From NCBI GenBank assembly GCA_014904845.1, contig MU119614.1:1-38045 (forward strand): 38,045 nt of DNA, read 5' to 3'. The stretch comes from Acephala macrosclerotiorum. Taxonomy: Eukaryota > Ascomycota > Leotiomycetes > Helotiales > Mollisiaceae. The first letter of the stretch is position 1, and every line of letters starts with the position of its first letter. The translations under genes and the position numbers were made by a program. Below the pieces are notes generated by a model. It saw nothing but the letters and a program-made list of their open reading frames with translations. It searched no databases and was not told the DNA's origin. Of the stretch, positions 21,358 through 32,309 are shown in pieces.

Positions 21358-22484
21358 GGGATGGCTATGTGTCGCTCTCTTTCTACCTTTGTGGCTCTAG
21401 ATCGTGGCAAGCCTTCGATCTCTTAGGCAAATGGGTATCATGAACCTATTGTAGAGATAGGGGGTTTGTTTAGAGTTTGTAAATTAGAATCGCTGGGAGC
21501 CAGAGCACAAACAAGTGCTGGAGACTCCATCCAAACCAAGGGCGGAAAAAACAGAAAATTAGCTTGAGTATGTAGGATTATGAATGTATAACGTTACAAT
21601 GATTTCATAACTTTTGAATGTGCACATACTTCTTATTAGGGAGATAAAATTCTTATAGCTAATGTTCTGGATTCCACATAAATGAGTTGGCTGCGGGGGC
21701 TTTGCTCTCACGCCAAAATTGTTCCAGCTTCAAATTAATCTCCCAGTCCAAATTTCTTCACAGGCATACAAGAAGATAAGTGCCTTTAGATTCCCTTTGT
21801 CCTCAACACTCTTAGTCGCGAGGAAGCCAGCCAGCAGGGTTTGGGGAAAGTATAAAAACATAGTGTGAAAGGCATTTTTCGATGTTTCTGGAGAGGCCAA
21901 ATACTTGACTGAAACCATATGTAACTCATCTCTTACGATCAGTTCTGCGTCAAGTATTGAGACCCTCTATTCTTGATGCGCTGCTTCAAGGAGGTGAAGT
22001 TGCTTCACTCCCCTGAATTAAGCGATCACGTGGAACTCCCATCGACAACAACATTAAAAAACGAGTATTCCTCTCCCAGCTGTAATGCTCATTCAGGCGT
22101 AGAATAAAGACCTAAATGTAATCAAGAAGAAAGAAGCTTTGAATGAGAACATTTTGTACAGGCAATCCGCTGCTGCGTTCAAATCCACTGCCAGGGAAAG
22201 CTGGCGATTGGAAAACGACGCAAAACTGACGACAAAACAATGTAACAACTACCAACAAAGCTAGTGTATCGCCAAATCAACACATAATACAACGCGAGCG
22301 GCTCGGCTTCTTCCATCAAAAGCGTCATGTCGTCGGACGCTAAGAATCAGTCTCCTCGCCTCCGCAAAGAACCTCTCCTTACAATGAAATCTCAATTTAC
22401 AACTTTTCCTTTCTTTTCTACCTTTACTCCCGTAACGATATTAGCTAGTCATATCATCCGTCAACTTCGTACGACGAGATTACA
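21358..22484. other. Intergenic, no supportable gene
   Basis: About 1.1 kb with only one short minus frame (21730-21918) and no motif. The last 150 bases are pyrimidine-rich (CCTTTCTTTTCTACCTTTAC) just ahead of the next ATG, as in many fungal core promoters. Confidence 0.45.
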
Positions 22485-23422
22485 ATGGCAGAACGACACT
22501 GCATGAATAAACTCCGACCAGCCAACGGCATAACCTCCTCTTCATCTACAAACTCCGACACCGGTCGCCGACCCCGTCACGTTCGATTCTCTTTCCCAGT
22601 CGCAGAAATGTTTAATGTTGAAATGGAGAAAAGCGTCTCTTTCGATGAGAAAGTCAGTCGAAGCGATAGCGTCTCTCCTCCCCAAAATGTCAGCGCCCAG
22701 GACAGCGCCTCTACCGACGAGAAAGTCAGTCGCAAGGACAACGGCTTACCTCCTCAGAATGTCTGCGCCAAGCACAGCGACTCACCTCCTCAATTCAACC
22801 CAAAATACATCACAGAATGGCTCCACCTCCTCTCCTCCAATGTTTGTCGCCTCCCCTCTCCTCCCCTCTCCCCCCTCAAACGCCCAAATACTCATAACAT
22901 CTCCACCCCTTCTAAAGTCCTGAAATCCCAAACTGACAATTGACCCAGGGCTTTCTGAATGGCACCTATTCTGAAAAAGTGTTTGACACCGATTTCGAGT
23001 CCCGCTCAGTCGTGATCTGGACTTCGTGGCTTTGTCCCACCTTCTCTACCTCTTCTACCCAAGCACGTGGCCGAATCATTGGAAAAGAGATTTTCTATGC
23101 GACATTCGAGATGGATGTTAACATTGCTGAACTTTTGAAGCATCTTGAGGAGATTTCTAACACATTCCTCGACCTCATTGAGACTTCTGAGAAGGAGAAA
23201 GAGGCGTTTATCAAGAGCCACGGCCTCGAAGGCAAGGTTAAAACGAGCGAGCTGAGAGAGCAGGTTAGTGAGGGAAACGGAGGTGGAAAAGGGGACGGAG
23301 GAGGAGTAGCAGTAAGTCAGAGTCGGGTTCAAGAGTTGTGTTTTGCGCTTTTGGAGGGGATGGTTAGGGAGATTAAGGAGGAGATGAAGAATCTTGAGGC
23401 TTCTCCGGGATCAGATGTTTAG
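22485..23422 (+). CDS. Unknown protein with N-terminal tandem repeat
   Basis: Two exons, 22485-22841 and 22949-23422, joined by a 107-nt phase-0 intron (donor GTTTGT, acceptor CCCAG, branch-like CTGAC) give 276 aa. The splice joins WLHLLSSN to GFLNGTYSEKVFDTDF without disturbing either frame. Residues 1-100 are Ser/Pro-rich and low complexity, with two copies of a 24-residue unit (DEKVSR...PPQNV). The second half is helical and acidic (MDVNIAELLKHLEEISNTFL, and VQELCFALLEGMVREIKEEM), consistent with a coiled-coil protein. There is no signal peptide or membrane segment. I do not recognise the family, and nothing in the neighbourhood suggests a job. Confidence 0.65.
22644..22787 (+). repeat. 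Two tandem 72-bp units inside a coding exon
   Basis: Unit 1 (22644-22715) and unit 2 (22716-22787) both start GAyGAGAAAGTCAGTCG and share CCTCCyCAraATGTCnGCGCC at the same offset. The period is exactly 24 codons, so copy number can change without breaking the frame. Confidence 0.8.
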
Positions 23423-24051
23423 GGAGGTCGAGGGATTGGAGGGAAGGAAGGGGAGGGGGCGAGATTGGATTAGTACTGTAATCGAGAGGAGTGCTGGGGA
23501 TGGGTATTTGAACCTGAGGTGCGAGGGCCAAATGCGAAGGGTGGGTGAAAGGGCATGAGAAGCGCACTCTTCGGAAGCATCATACAAAAGCAGCAGAAGC
23601 GGTTTGGAGAGAAAGAAGCATAACTGCAGCTGCGTGGATAAATGAAAAGCGTTGGTTTTAATCTTTGTTCCTTGCAAGTGATTTAACTTTTGTAGAAGCC
23701 ATAGCTGATCTTCAAGGTGCAGGTGTACTGGCGGATATTCTCACTTGAAAGTTGACCACACTCCAAGCCATCAATTCTGCACTGTCACTACAAACGAAGA
23801 GGCCTACTTCCTCCTGGCTCGAATATAAACATCCATTCATCGCCAATTATTATAATGTATTCTAACATATCCACATGGCTCCCTGAGCCTCTCAATATGT
23901 GCCTCTGGCCAAAGAAAAGAAGATGCATCCAGCATCTCAAACGAAAGTCTACGCTCGCCCAACGCCATCGCCTAGATATACACAGAAACTATAGCGGAAC
24001 CCGCTATATCAACAAAAAGTCCACAAATGAGAACCTCCCTTCCTGCCACAG
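23423..24051. other. Convergent intergenic region
   Basis: About 630 bp between the ends of the repeat-containing gene (+) and the Rab gene (-). Short minus frames at 23373-23677 overlap the 3' end of the plus gene antisense. No motif or RNA gene seen. Confidence 0.45.
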
Positions 24052-25082
24052 CTAGCAGCACCTATTATTCCTCCTCCTCGCCCCCACAGTAAACACCTCC
24101 TCCCACTCCCTCATCCCCAACGTGCCGCCCCACCCCGCCCGACTCCTCGGTTTCCTCCTCCTTCTCGACCCACCATCATCCATCGTCATCCCACTCTTCA
24201 CACTCGCTCCATCTCCATCACCAGCCCACCCACCATCTCCATATTGTATCCCACTCATCGGATCATCGGGATCGATTTCTCCCAGCTCGATTTTCGTCAA
24301 TATCATACGCGCTAATCTGTTGAATACTTCTTCCACATTGTCTCCGCTTAATGCGGATACTTCCATGGTAACTGGAATGTTGTTTGAACTCGCCCATCTT
24401 GATGCTTCTTCTGCGCTGACTTCTCTCCCATCTGGCGCTACGGTGGCACGTAATTGTGTTCCTAGTCCTAGATTCGCTGCTGGGTTCGCCGCAGATTTCC
24501 CTGCTTCGAAGGGGAATTGCGAACTCTTGCTGCTGATGCTCGAGGGAGTGGCGGGCTGGAAGCTCGAGTGCCCAGTATCGATTAACATCCCATTATCTGC
24601 CAGATCCAACTTGTTCCCCGCAAGTAGCAATGTGAGGTTCGGAGAGGCGAGCGCGCGGGCATCGTTCATGAAGGAGGGGAGGGAGGTGAAGGTGTTGTGG
24701 GAGGTAATGTCGTAAACTAGTATTGCGCCTGCAGCGCCGCGGTAATAGGATCGAGAAACAGAGCGGAATCGTTCTGTGCCTGCTGTATCCCAGAGCTTGT
24801 GTGTGTAAGCGGGGTTTCTTGAACCCTTGGTAAGATGAATTCGACATACTTGTAGCTTTATCCTCTTTCTTCGAGCTCCGGTCCCGACTTTGATTATCTT
24901 GCTTGCGAACTCGACACCTATGGTTTGTGATGAGAGGATCCGCCATTCGTTCTTTACGAATCTGTGAAGCAAACAGGACCTGGACGCGATCAGCATTGCA
25001 TTTTTCTTCTTGAAAGAAAGGTATCGTACTTTCCGCTCCCACTAGGACCAAGTAAGATGATCTTTGCTAGGTAATCGTACAT
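24052..25082 (-). CDS. Rab4/Ypt4-like small GTPase
   Basis: Three exons, 25030-25082, 24850-24979 and 24052-24795 (introns 50 and 54 nt), give 308 aa. All G motifs are present: P-loop GPSGSGKS (12-19), switch I TIGVEF, switch II WDTAGTERFRS, GNKLDL for guanine, and EVSALSG as G5. The C-terminus NNRCC is a double-Cys Rab geranylgeranylation signal, so the protein should sit on endosome/Golgi-side membranes; overall it most resembles fission-yeast Ypt4 (Rab4 branch, recycling traffic). It is longer than a usual Rab because of an insert of about 45 residues after GNKLDL (Ser/Pro/Ala-rich) and a basic, Gly-rich tail before the CC. The start MYDYLAKI at 25082 is the simplest; an extra exon from ATG at 25212 (acceptor GGTAG near 25095) would add about 25 residues in phase. 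Confidence 0.9.
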
Positions 25083-25494
25083 GCTTCCCAGTTCCTACCT
25101 CCCATTAGCATCTTGCCCCAATCTCTTTGTTCAATCCAAGTCAACAAACCTGATCTCTCGCCGTCCCTTGGCTCTCCTCGCTCGCAGCAGATGATCTCCT
25201 TGGTCGCACCATCTTGTAGTTATTACTCCCAAAGAGCAGAGAGTATCTTTGTGTTGTGAAGCCTCAATCACCTGTTGTTATGTCCAAAATTCAACTGTCC
25301 CGTGATGGGTGTCGCGCATGTCGTTGCTGCGGCTTGTCTTATCTCGATCGGTGTTTGAATAATTGATGGCCGACGCTTGACTGCATGCGGAAAGCGCCAT
25401 TCTGGGTTGAACCTCGGCTCGATGGGGATGCTTCTTGGATGTCATCTTGATGCTAACTTGTATCCACATATTCTCCTGAAATATAGTCAGCAAA
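25083..25494. promoter_or_regulatory. Divergent promoter region, Rab gene / dehydrogenase gene
   Basis: About 410 bp separate the two start codons. The side near 25100-25212 may be an alternative first exon and intron of the Rab gene. No TATA box or other strong element was identified. Confidence 0.4.
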
Positions 25495-26659
25495 ATGAAG
25501 ATTGAAGGAAGAACGTTTGTTATTTCTGGAGGGTACGTACTTGTTATCTTGAGAGGATCCATGGCTAATGTGGAGCAGTGCTTCCGGACTCGGTCGAGCA
25601 TGTGTCGAGGACATTTGCCGAAAGGGAGGATATGTTGCTATTCTTGATATGAATGAGGAGCTTGCGGAGGAGTTGGTGAAAGAAATCGGTAGTGGCAAGA
25701 CCAAGTTCTTCGAGACCAATGTTCTGGAGACGGAAAGCATTGAAGCTGCCGTCAAAGGCACGATGGCATGGGTGAGCGAGACGGGGAAGGAGGTTGGCGG
25801 GGTCATAGCAGCTGCGGGAGTTTCCACCCCAGCGAAAGTGAGTTTTCTTTTGCTTTTGCAAGTTCAGTTCCTTGCATTGGAGAGAAAGAAATCCAGAAAG
25901 ACTTCAAGCAAGTTCTTGATGTCGTCTACCTAGTTGCACTTGCGTAACAATCATTCCACAAGGTGGATCATTGGCACGTGACAGCAAAAGTTCTTGTCCA
26001 CCGGGGTCATTTGTATTATTATCATCCTATCAAGTCCAATCTATCTTCAAATTCTTGCTTCTGCGGTCGTACCTTCCGTCACAAGAAACTATCGTTTACA
26101 ATTCCTCCCCCTCAGATCCTCGACCGAAACCTCAACCCCTTCTCCCTCTCCGACTTCGACTTCGTAATGAACGTCAACGTCCGCGGCACCATCGACCTCA
26201 TCCGCCAAGTGCTCCCGCACATCGCCTGCACCACTCCCTCCTCCCCAGACAACGAACGCGGCATCGTGATCATGGTCGCCTCCTCCGCCGCCTTTGATGG
26301 CCAACCAGGTCAAGTAGCGTATTCAGCCTCGAAAGGAGCGATTAGGTCGTTGACGTTGCCAATGACGAGAGATTTAGCGAGGTATGGAATTAGAGTTGTT
26401 ACGGTAGCGCCGAGTTTGTTTGATAGTAGGATGACGGCTATGATGAGTGATAAGGTTAGGGCGAGTTTGACGAGAGTTATGGAATTTCCTTGTGAGTTAT
26501 ATACTTTGAAGGGAGATGATCTTGAGCTGAATAAACGTAGTGAGACCTGGAAAGCCGAATGAATTTGCGGCGCTTGTTACGCATAGCATTGAGAATATCA
26601 TGCTCAACGGTGTGGTTTTGAGGTTGGATGGTGGCATGAGGATGCCGAGCAAAATGTGA
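25495..26659 (+). CDS. Short-chain dehydrogenase, HSD17B10 / 3-hydroxyacyl-CoA dehydrogenase type 2-like
   Basis: Four exons, 25495-25532, 25576-25837, 26116-26491 and 26541-26659, give 264 aa, the normal SDR length. The Rossmann NAD(H) site is split by intron 1: VISGG joins SASGLGRA. Other landmarks are LDMNEE after beta-2, [20 protein letters not shown] (catalytic Ser near 156-157) and YSASK (Tyr169, Lys173). The end, [12 protein letters not shown] followed by [15 protein letters not shown], matches the C-terminal signature of the type-2 3-hydroxyacyl-CoA dehydrogenases, which oxidise short-chain (including branched) hydroxyacyl-CoA in mitochondria during fatty-acid and isoleucine breakdown. 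There is no clear presequence. Intron 2 is 278 nt, far longer than the others (43 and 49 nt). Confidence 0.9.
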
Positions 26660-29268
26660 AGGATGATATTGCACTTCTTGGTTTTCTTGTATTACTCTAT
26701 GGGGAAAAATCCGCTTTCCGGTTCCTGCCTTCAAGCATCAGCATTTCATTATAAAATTTGGTTCCTTTCCCACGAGATCGGTACTGAGTAGCATTCTCCC
26801 CATATCTAGCTTTAGTTTGCCCGCCAGTTCGGCGGCGCCGAGGGTGAGAATGCGAAAGGAATATGTCGAAGTACCTGTCAGAAATCCTTCTCGCTGAAAA
26901 CCTGATTTCCTGTCCAGACATTGGAGATTTCACTCATCTCAAGGCTGTACGGTATATCTACTACAAAGGGTCTCGAGAGCCCAGAGACAACTTTAAGGGC
27001 AAACGATAAGGTCATTGAGAAACAGAAGTAATTGAAGCTCAAGGCCGCAGGATCACTACATCGAGCGATGAGTCTTGGAGTACCCAAGCCTGCATTGAGG
27101 GCCTGGGGGCTGGCGGATGAAACGTTGAATGTGCAATCAAATCAGAGAAAATTCAGCAAGGTGCAGTCTGATACAAACCCTATTGTTGCCAAGTTCTCTC
27201 TGCTGTCAACTCACTACCGCTGCCAACTTCCAATTACGACCACCTTCGTCCCAAACAACACCCAAATTGCAACAAAGCTTTCAAACTTGAGTTTCAGTAT
27301 CCGCTCCCTCCCCTCCTCGGGCCAGATTTCTACCTCCTCCTCCTCAGCTTCCTCAATCAAGTCTCACGCGTCATGGCCAGAGAGTACAAGGTTTAGCTTG
27401 TTTGTTCCAAAGTCAACAAGTGGCTTTATCGTTTTTATACTTACAAAGAAACGTCGTTCACGACAGGTTGATCTGAGAATGCGGGGTAGTATGGGGTAGG
27501 GTAGGTGAATCACAAATTTTCCACAAGGTGCATGAATCACGAAGTTGCACCATAAAAGAGAACCCACAGGTTTGCAAAGGAGTCGTTTACCAGTGGAAGA
27601 TCTCGTAAAGGAGGCCTCAAGTGGTGCTAAGCGAGACGCTAGTTGATGTAAAAGAACTTCCTCCTCCCCCCAGTCCCTGCTCATTCTCCCAATAAAATGC
27701 TATGAAATAATAGAAAGAAACATAACCTTGTTCCTTTTTAGTCTCAGGTGTTAGCAGAGCGAAAGCAAGCCTGCTAGTTTGTTCATTAAGGAGATGAAGG
27801 GGAAGAGTACTGCAGAAGCTACGTAACGTCAAGCTGTTCTGAAAGATTAGAAGGTGTTGGAAAGATGTTTGCTGTCAAATGGATATTTGGTGCCAACTAC
27901 TTCCAGCCATTCTCGTATGAGATAAATACCAGATGTGAGTATTATAGCTGTCAAGCTGTCAATAACTTGCAGTCGCCTGAACACACTTTGGCAGACGCAT
28001 ATGCTTTGCTGTCAAGAACTAAGCCCGCTTGCCTGAAAATACAAAGAAAATCATCGTATCGCCTGCCAATGCAACTAGTTTGGCTTTTCTAAACGAGGTT
28101 TAAGATTGGTACCTGGAGACCTAGTTGCTTGTGCAACTGCTCTCTTCGTATCTGACTTGGTCTTGCTCGAAAGCTTGGGATTATTCAAGAAGCAGCGAGC
28201 CTCGAGATATTTATACTAGCGGGCTAGGGATCTAGAGAACGCAAGGGAGAGTTTTAATTCACTTGATAGAAACCCCCTAAAAAGCCATTTGAAGGATGAA
28301 GCTAAGCTGAGGATGACTTTCGCAGCAGCAGCAGCTAAGAAGAAGCACGTGAATGGAGACTTAACATATTCGTCCTTGAGGCTTGGGGTGTCCGAAGAAA
28401 CGCTACGATATTGACATAAGAAGACAGTATTTGGGATTTATGAGTGGCTGGTGAGATAATGATGGGCATTTGCCGAGGAACACAGTTCGACAACAAGTGA
28501 GAGGTCAAAGTTAGGGACGGCTGAAAATATTTGGATTCTACTTACAGTACCTGGATGGGTTGACTCACATCATCCAGACACTCATATTTGACAACAAGTG
28601 AGATGATATCATACTGCATCGTGGTTGAAGATGATCGATGTATGGTCGGGAGAAAGAGGCGAAGGTAACAGCAAAAGGGGGATGCTGGCGCAGAATAAGC
28701 GAGCGCCTTCGCGACGTCCGGGGGCAGCGAAAAAAATGTTTCAAAGTAGGAACCGAGAATCAGGGTAGTAAGAAGTTAAGTTCCTCAACCTGTTACCAGA
28801 TTGAAGAACTCCACTCCCCACCAAACACTTAAAGTGCCAATCTGGCTCGTGGAGCCGGCCTACTCTTTCAACAACACCGAATTTTCAAGTTCGATGATAC
28901 ATATCAGAGTGATTATGGTGTATCAAGGGAGTCCATGGGGTTGAACTGATTAAATATGGTGGTCCTCGATATGTCAAATGTGTTGCTTATTTAAATCTAT
29001 ATCGACCATACGCACCGAATCGTATTCCGCTATTTCCGTCTTGATCAGGCTGCGAGGCTGGACAAACTACCAATTCAGTTCGCAAAAGCGAGGCGTATCC
29101 TCATCACAAATACCTATTTAAGAGGTCAAACCAACAGAGATTTTATCATATTAATCAAAGATCACTACTAATTGATCTCCTCGACTTTAAATCGTAGCTA
29201 TCTGTCTTGAACCTTAGCTTACCTTTACAACAACAAACTTACTCCTCACCACGCTACGTCTGCCAACG
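26660..29268. other. Long intergenic region with only small, unsupported frames
   Basis: About 2.6 kb. Frames at 27032-27499 (+), 27364-27684 (-) and 27865-28092 (+) have no motif and low-complexity or arbitrary composition. A 48-codon ATG frame lies at 26862-27008 (+). The segment TTCGACAACAAGTGAGA near 28487 recurs as TTTGACAACAAGTGAGA near 28587. TATTTAAG near 29112 could be the TATA element of the next gene. Confidence 0.4.
26862..27008 (+). CDS. Possible small ORF, 48 aa
   Basis: ATG to TAA encoding a peptide that begins MSKYLSEILLAENLISCPDI and ends NFKGKR. It has ordinary-looking amino-acid composition, but no family, no splice partners and no independent support. Listed because it is the most protein-like short frame in the gap. 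Confidence 0.2.
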
Positions 29269-29502
29269 ATGTCTGACATCGACCCCAACGCTCGAAGGGA
29301 AGTCAACAACGCGCTCATTAGCTCCGGGAGCACCGCCGTCGGACAGATGGTTGACACCGCCCACTCCTCTGTTGAGAAGCGTCGCAAGAATAAAGAGGAG
29401 CGAGAGAAACGCGAGGCTGAAGAGAAGGCCGCTAGGGAGAAGGCAGACGCTGCTGTTCGTGTTCAAAACCAAACCACCCAATCTTCCAAGAAGCTGAACT
29501 GA
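29269..29502 (+). CDS. Small charged helical protein, 77 aa
   Basis: Single exon. The ATG follows a CAACG context. The first 35 residues are mixed (MSDIDPNARREVNNALISSG...), and the rest is a strongly charged single helix rich in Lys/Glu/Arg/Ala (VEKRRKNKEEREKREAEEKA) ending SSKKLN. There is no signal peptide, membrane helix or cysteine. Such short hydrophilic proteins are common among stress- or conidiation-induced fungal genes, but I cannot assign a family. Codon use (many C-ending codons at the start) supports a real, perhaps well-expressed gene. Confidence 0.6.
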   Translation: MSDIDPNARREVNNALISSGSTAVGQMVDTAHSSVEKRRKNKEEREKREAEEKAAREKADAAVRVQNQTTQSSKKLN

Positions 29503-30266
29503 CGGTTATCAATAGCAGAAGGGCAGCGCCTCCGGCTAAACATAGGCGCGTGCAGCGCTTCGGGGCTGATTTGCTGGCCTCCCGTGTGGTCTCTAGCCAG
29601 AAGGCTAGAAAGCTCTCTCTACAGTCGCGCCCACAGCTTTCCTTCCCATCAATCGTTACTATCTTTACCGTCTCGAAATTTTCACTTTGCAGATTGGAGG
29701 AGGTCTACTCGGGGAAGAGGGAGGGGGAGGGGAGCGCTTTGGTGACTCTACGCTCCTTGGTCCCTTGCCTCGACCGAGTTTGATCTTTGCTGGCGTTTTC
29801 AGAAAGTTGCTCTTATCGAGTGTTTCTCTCGTGGAAGCGCTACGAATCTTCTCTATCCCTATTACAGTATAGCTATTTAGAAAATAGGTGTAGGTGCGGT
29901 GGTAATCGATTATTTGGTTATCATTTCGCCCAGTGTCGTTATGGATGCCGTGTGCCAAGAAAATGCTTGCTGTTACGCCTAACGAGCCGTAGGGATTAGA
30001 GCGATTTTAGGCGATTTTCAGGCCATACAACCCTATTTTTCAGGCTTCCAAACATCAAAAATATTGCATTTACTTGAAAGCCACAAATTAATTCACAGTT
30101 ATTATATTATAAGATCCGATGATTAAGGATTGTAAAGTTATAGGAAACTTTCAATTAAAGAATCTCGCTCTTTGATTAATAATTGTTAGAAAAAATACCC
30201 TAATACCCAGGCTTATCTGACCAGGCTCGAAAGGCACTCAAAGCCCGTGCACGACCAATCATAGAA
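29503..30266. other. Intergenic, turning AT-rich
   Basis: The first 370 bases are GC-normal without a gene; from about 29870 to 30230 AT content rises, and a short direct repeat GCGATTTT occurs twice around 30001-30019. It may be the scar of a mobile element, but no terminal repeat was found. Confidence 0.4.
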
Positions 30267-32012
30267 ATGGGCCGCAGCCCGCTGGCCTTGTTCACCTCGC
30301 GCGTCTCTCGACCAACTCACTCACCAAAGTCGTATTCTCCCCAATGCTCGACCTCAACCATTGAATCCTTCTCTGACGTTATGGACACCAACGCGCTTAT
30401 CGATCTCGTCCACGAGGTGCAAGGCCAACTTTGGGTCGACAAGGTCAACGAGACCCACAGAACGGGCCGTCTCTGTCAGTGGGTGTCGACTTTCCATCCC
30501 GACAAGCTTCCCTGTCAACTCGAAGGTACTTTTCACCATGGCGCATTTAATGCCGGCATGAAGATGGTCTTCAGCAACTGCACTACCTGGATGGTTCGTT
30601 TCCCTCGTGTGGGGATGGTCTGTGACGACTACACTGACGAGAAGGTTGCCATGGAGGTGACGGCACTGAGTCTCATCCGCAACAAGACTACCATTCCCGT
30701 CCCGGGAGTCCACGCGTGGGGTCCCGCTGCCAGCAACCTACTTGGTCTAGGTCCGTTCATCATGATGGACTTTATTAACGGTATAAGCCTTAGCGACCTC
30801 CTTAAGGATCCTAACGCCGAGCGCCCCACTAGACTTATAAGGGAGGACATCAGCGATAGTAATATTGAAGTTATCTATAGGCAGTTGGCGAATTTTCTGC
30901 TTCAGCTTTTCAAGCTCGATTTTGACCGGATCGGCAGCCTGCCATCGCCAAGGGCTGAAGCCCAAAGCCCTACACCGGTACGGCCGTTAACATTTAAAGC
31001 ACATAGCATCCTACAAAGTGGAGGAGTTGACACCTTTGGTACGGCTTGTTGGTTTCCTTTTCCCTTCTCTTCCTTGATGTTTGATTGAGTGCGTTAGCTA
31101 AGCAAATGATCTCTAGGTGACCGAGGTCAGGGGTTCGCAACGACGACCGAATATTTTCAATATGTCGTCGGGCAGGACTGGGAGCAGCTCGTTCACCAGC
31201 CGAACTCGACTGTTGGTTTATATGATGCTAAAAATAAATATGTGGCGTTCAAAGTCTTAAAAAGCCTGATACGAGACTTGGTCAACGAGAAGTATGACCG
31301 GTGCAAGTTTAAGCTGATTTGCGACGATCTCGGCTTGGCAAATCTGATTGTTCGAGGCAGGGAAGACCTTACCGTCGTCGGAGTAGTGGACCTCGAGTGG
31401 TCATATATCGGACCCGCCCAGCTCTTTGGCTCGGCACCGTGGTGGCTTCTCCAAGACAGACCCGTCAACAGCGCGTGGGACTACAAGGGCGACGAGCCGC
31501 CCAAGATTGCCGCCCGGTACTTCAAATACCTGGAGATTTTCACAAATATTTTGGAGGGGGAAGAGGCAAAAATGCCAGGGCACAAAGAGAAAGAGCTCTC
31601 CAGTCTCGTCAAGTGGTCGCAAGCCTCCGGGGCCATGTGGCTGCACATGCTCCTATCGTCCGGTTTCAACGATCATCGCAGCTTTCCTTTTACGCAGCTG
31701 CGCCGGCATTTGGGGGATGCTGAGTGGGCGAAGCGTGAGAAGGAATTTGATAACGCAGAAAAGCTTGAGGCATTCGCGGCGCAGAAGGTGAGCGAGTTGG
31801 ATGAGTACGATGAAGCCTTGGAGAAGAGGGAGGAGGAAAAAGCTCTCGTGGACAGCGGGAAGATGACAAAGGAGGAATTCATTGCAAACGCTCTGATAGA
31901 GCCTGGCTGCTCCCCCTTTTCCTCGTCGTTTGTGGTTCACGATGAAACGAGAAATGACAAGGGGTTGTTCTATACGGTTGCTACCTGGCTCGGCTTGCGA
32001 GCTATAGAATGA
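30267..32012 (+). CDS. APH-like phosphotransferase (protein-kinase-fold small-molecule kinase)
   Basis: Two exons, 30267-31038 and 31117-32012, with a 78-nt phase-1 intron (donor GTACGG, acceptor CTCTAG), give 555 aa. The protein has the fungal aminoglycoside-phosphotransferase/choline-kinase-like fold: N-lobe around WMVRFPRVG and EVTALSLIRNKTTIPVPGVH (PVPxV beta-strand), then the hinge GPFIMMDFINGISLSDLL. The catalytic loop is LICDDLGLANLIV (Asp327/328, Asn333), in which the usual His-Gly-Asp is Cys-Asp-Asp, and the metal-binding Asp is in VVDLEWSYIGPA (near 349). The substrate is unknown; large fungal expansions of this family are uncharacterised. The last 130 residues are a charged coiled region. 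The first 38 residues resemble a presequence. It lies between two AT-rich stretches. Confidence 0.88.
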
Positions 32013-32309
32013 AAGGAACCGCAAAGATAAAATAAAGAGAGATTGCATAATAACCGCTAACGTGATCACTTTCAAGAGTTTCGCGATTCGAAACATTATT
32101 AAACTTTGAAAGCTTTACAAAGTTTAAAATATTATATTATCAATTAAAATAATAATAAATATAAAATACATTTCGATATTGAGTTTTATTCGAAAGATTT
32201 TATAATTGAATTTATATATATATTTATAATTTTCGATAAATTATTAATAAACCGATCTTTGTTATAAGAGGCCTATTGATATATTTTCATATGTTAATAA
32301 AGAAGATTT
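32013..32309. repeat. AT-rich RIP-like patch
   Basis: About 210 bp (32095-32309) of A/T-dominated sequence lies between the phosphotransferase gene and the DUF3435-like remnant. At its left end is an imperfect 25-bp palindrome (32101-32125) with perfect arms AAACTTTG / CAAAGTTT around AAAGCTTTA. The patch probably contains the mutated continuation of the remnant to its right. Confidence 0.6.

Noticed and set aside
26089..26313. Gly/Asp/Val-rich minus frame within the dehydrogenase gene
   Set aside because: It is the shadow of exon 3, whose plus frame carries the SDR catalytic motifs.
28260..28425. Short peptide (LKDEAKLRMTF...GVSEETLRY) reminiscent of a pogo/CENP-B helix-turn-helix
   Set aside because: Similarity is slight, it stops after about 40 codons, and no DDE transposase sequence or terminal inverted repeat is nearby.
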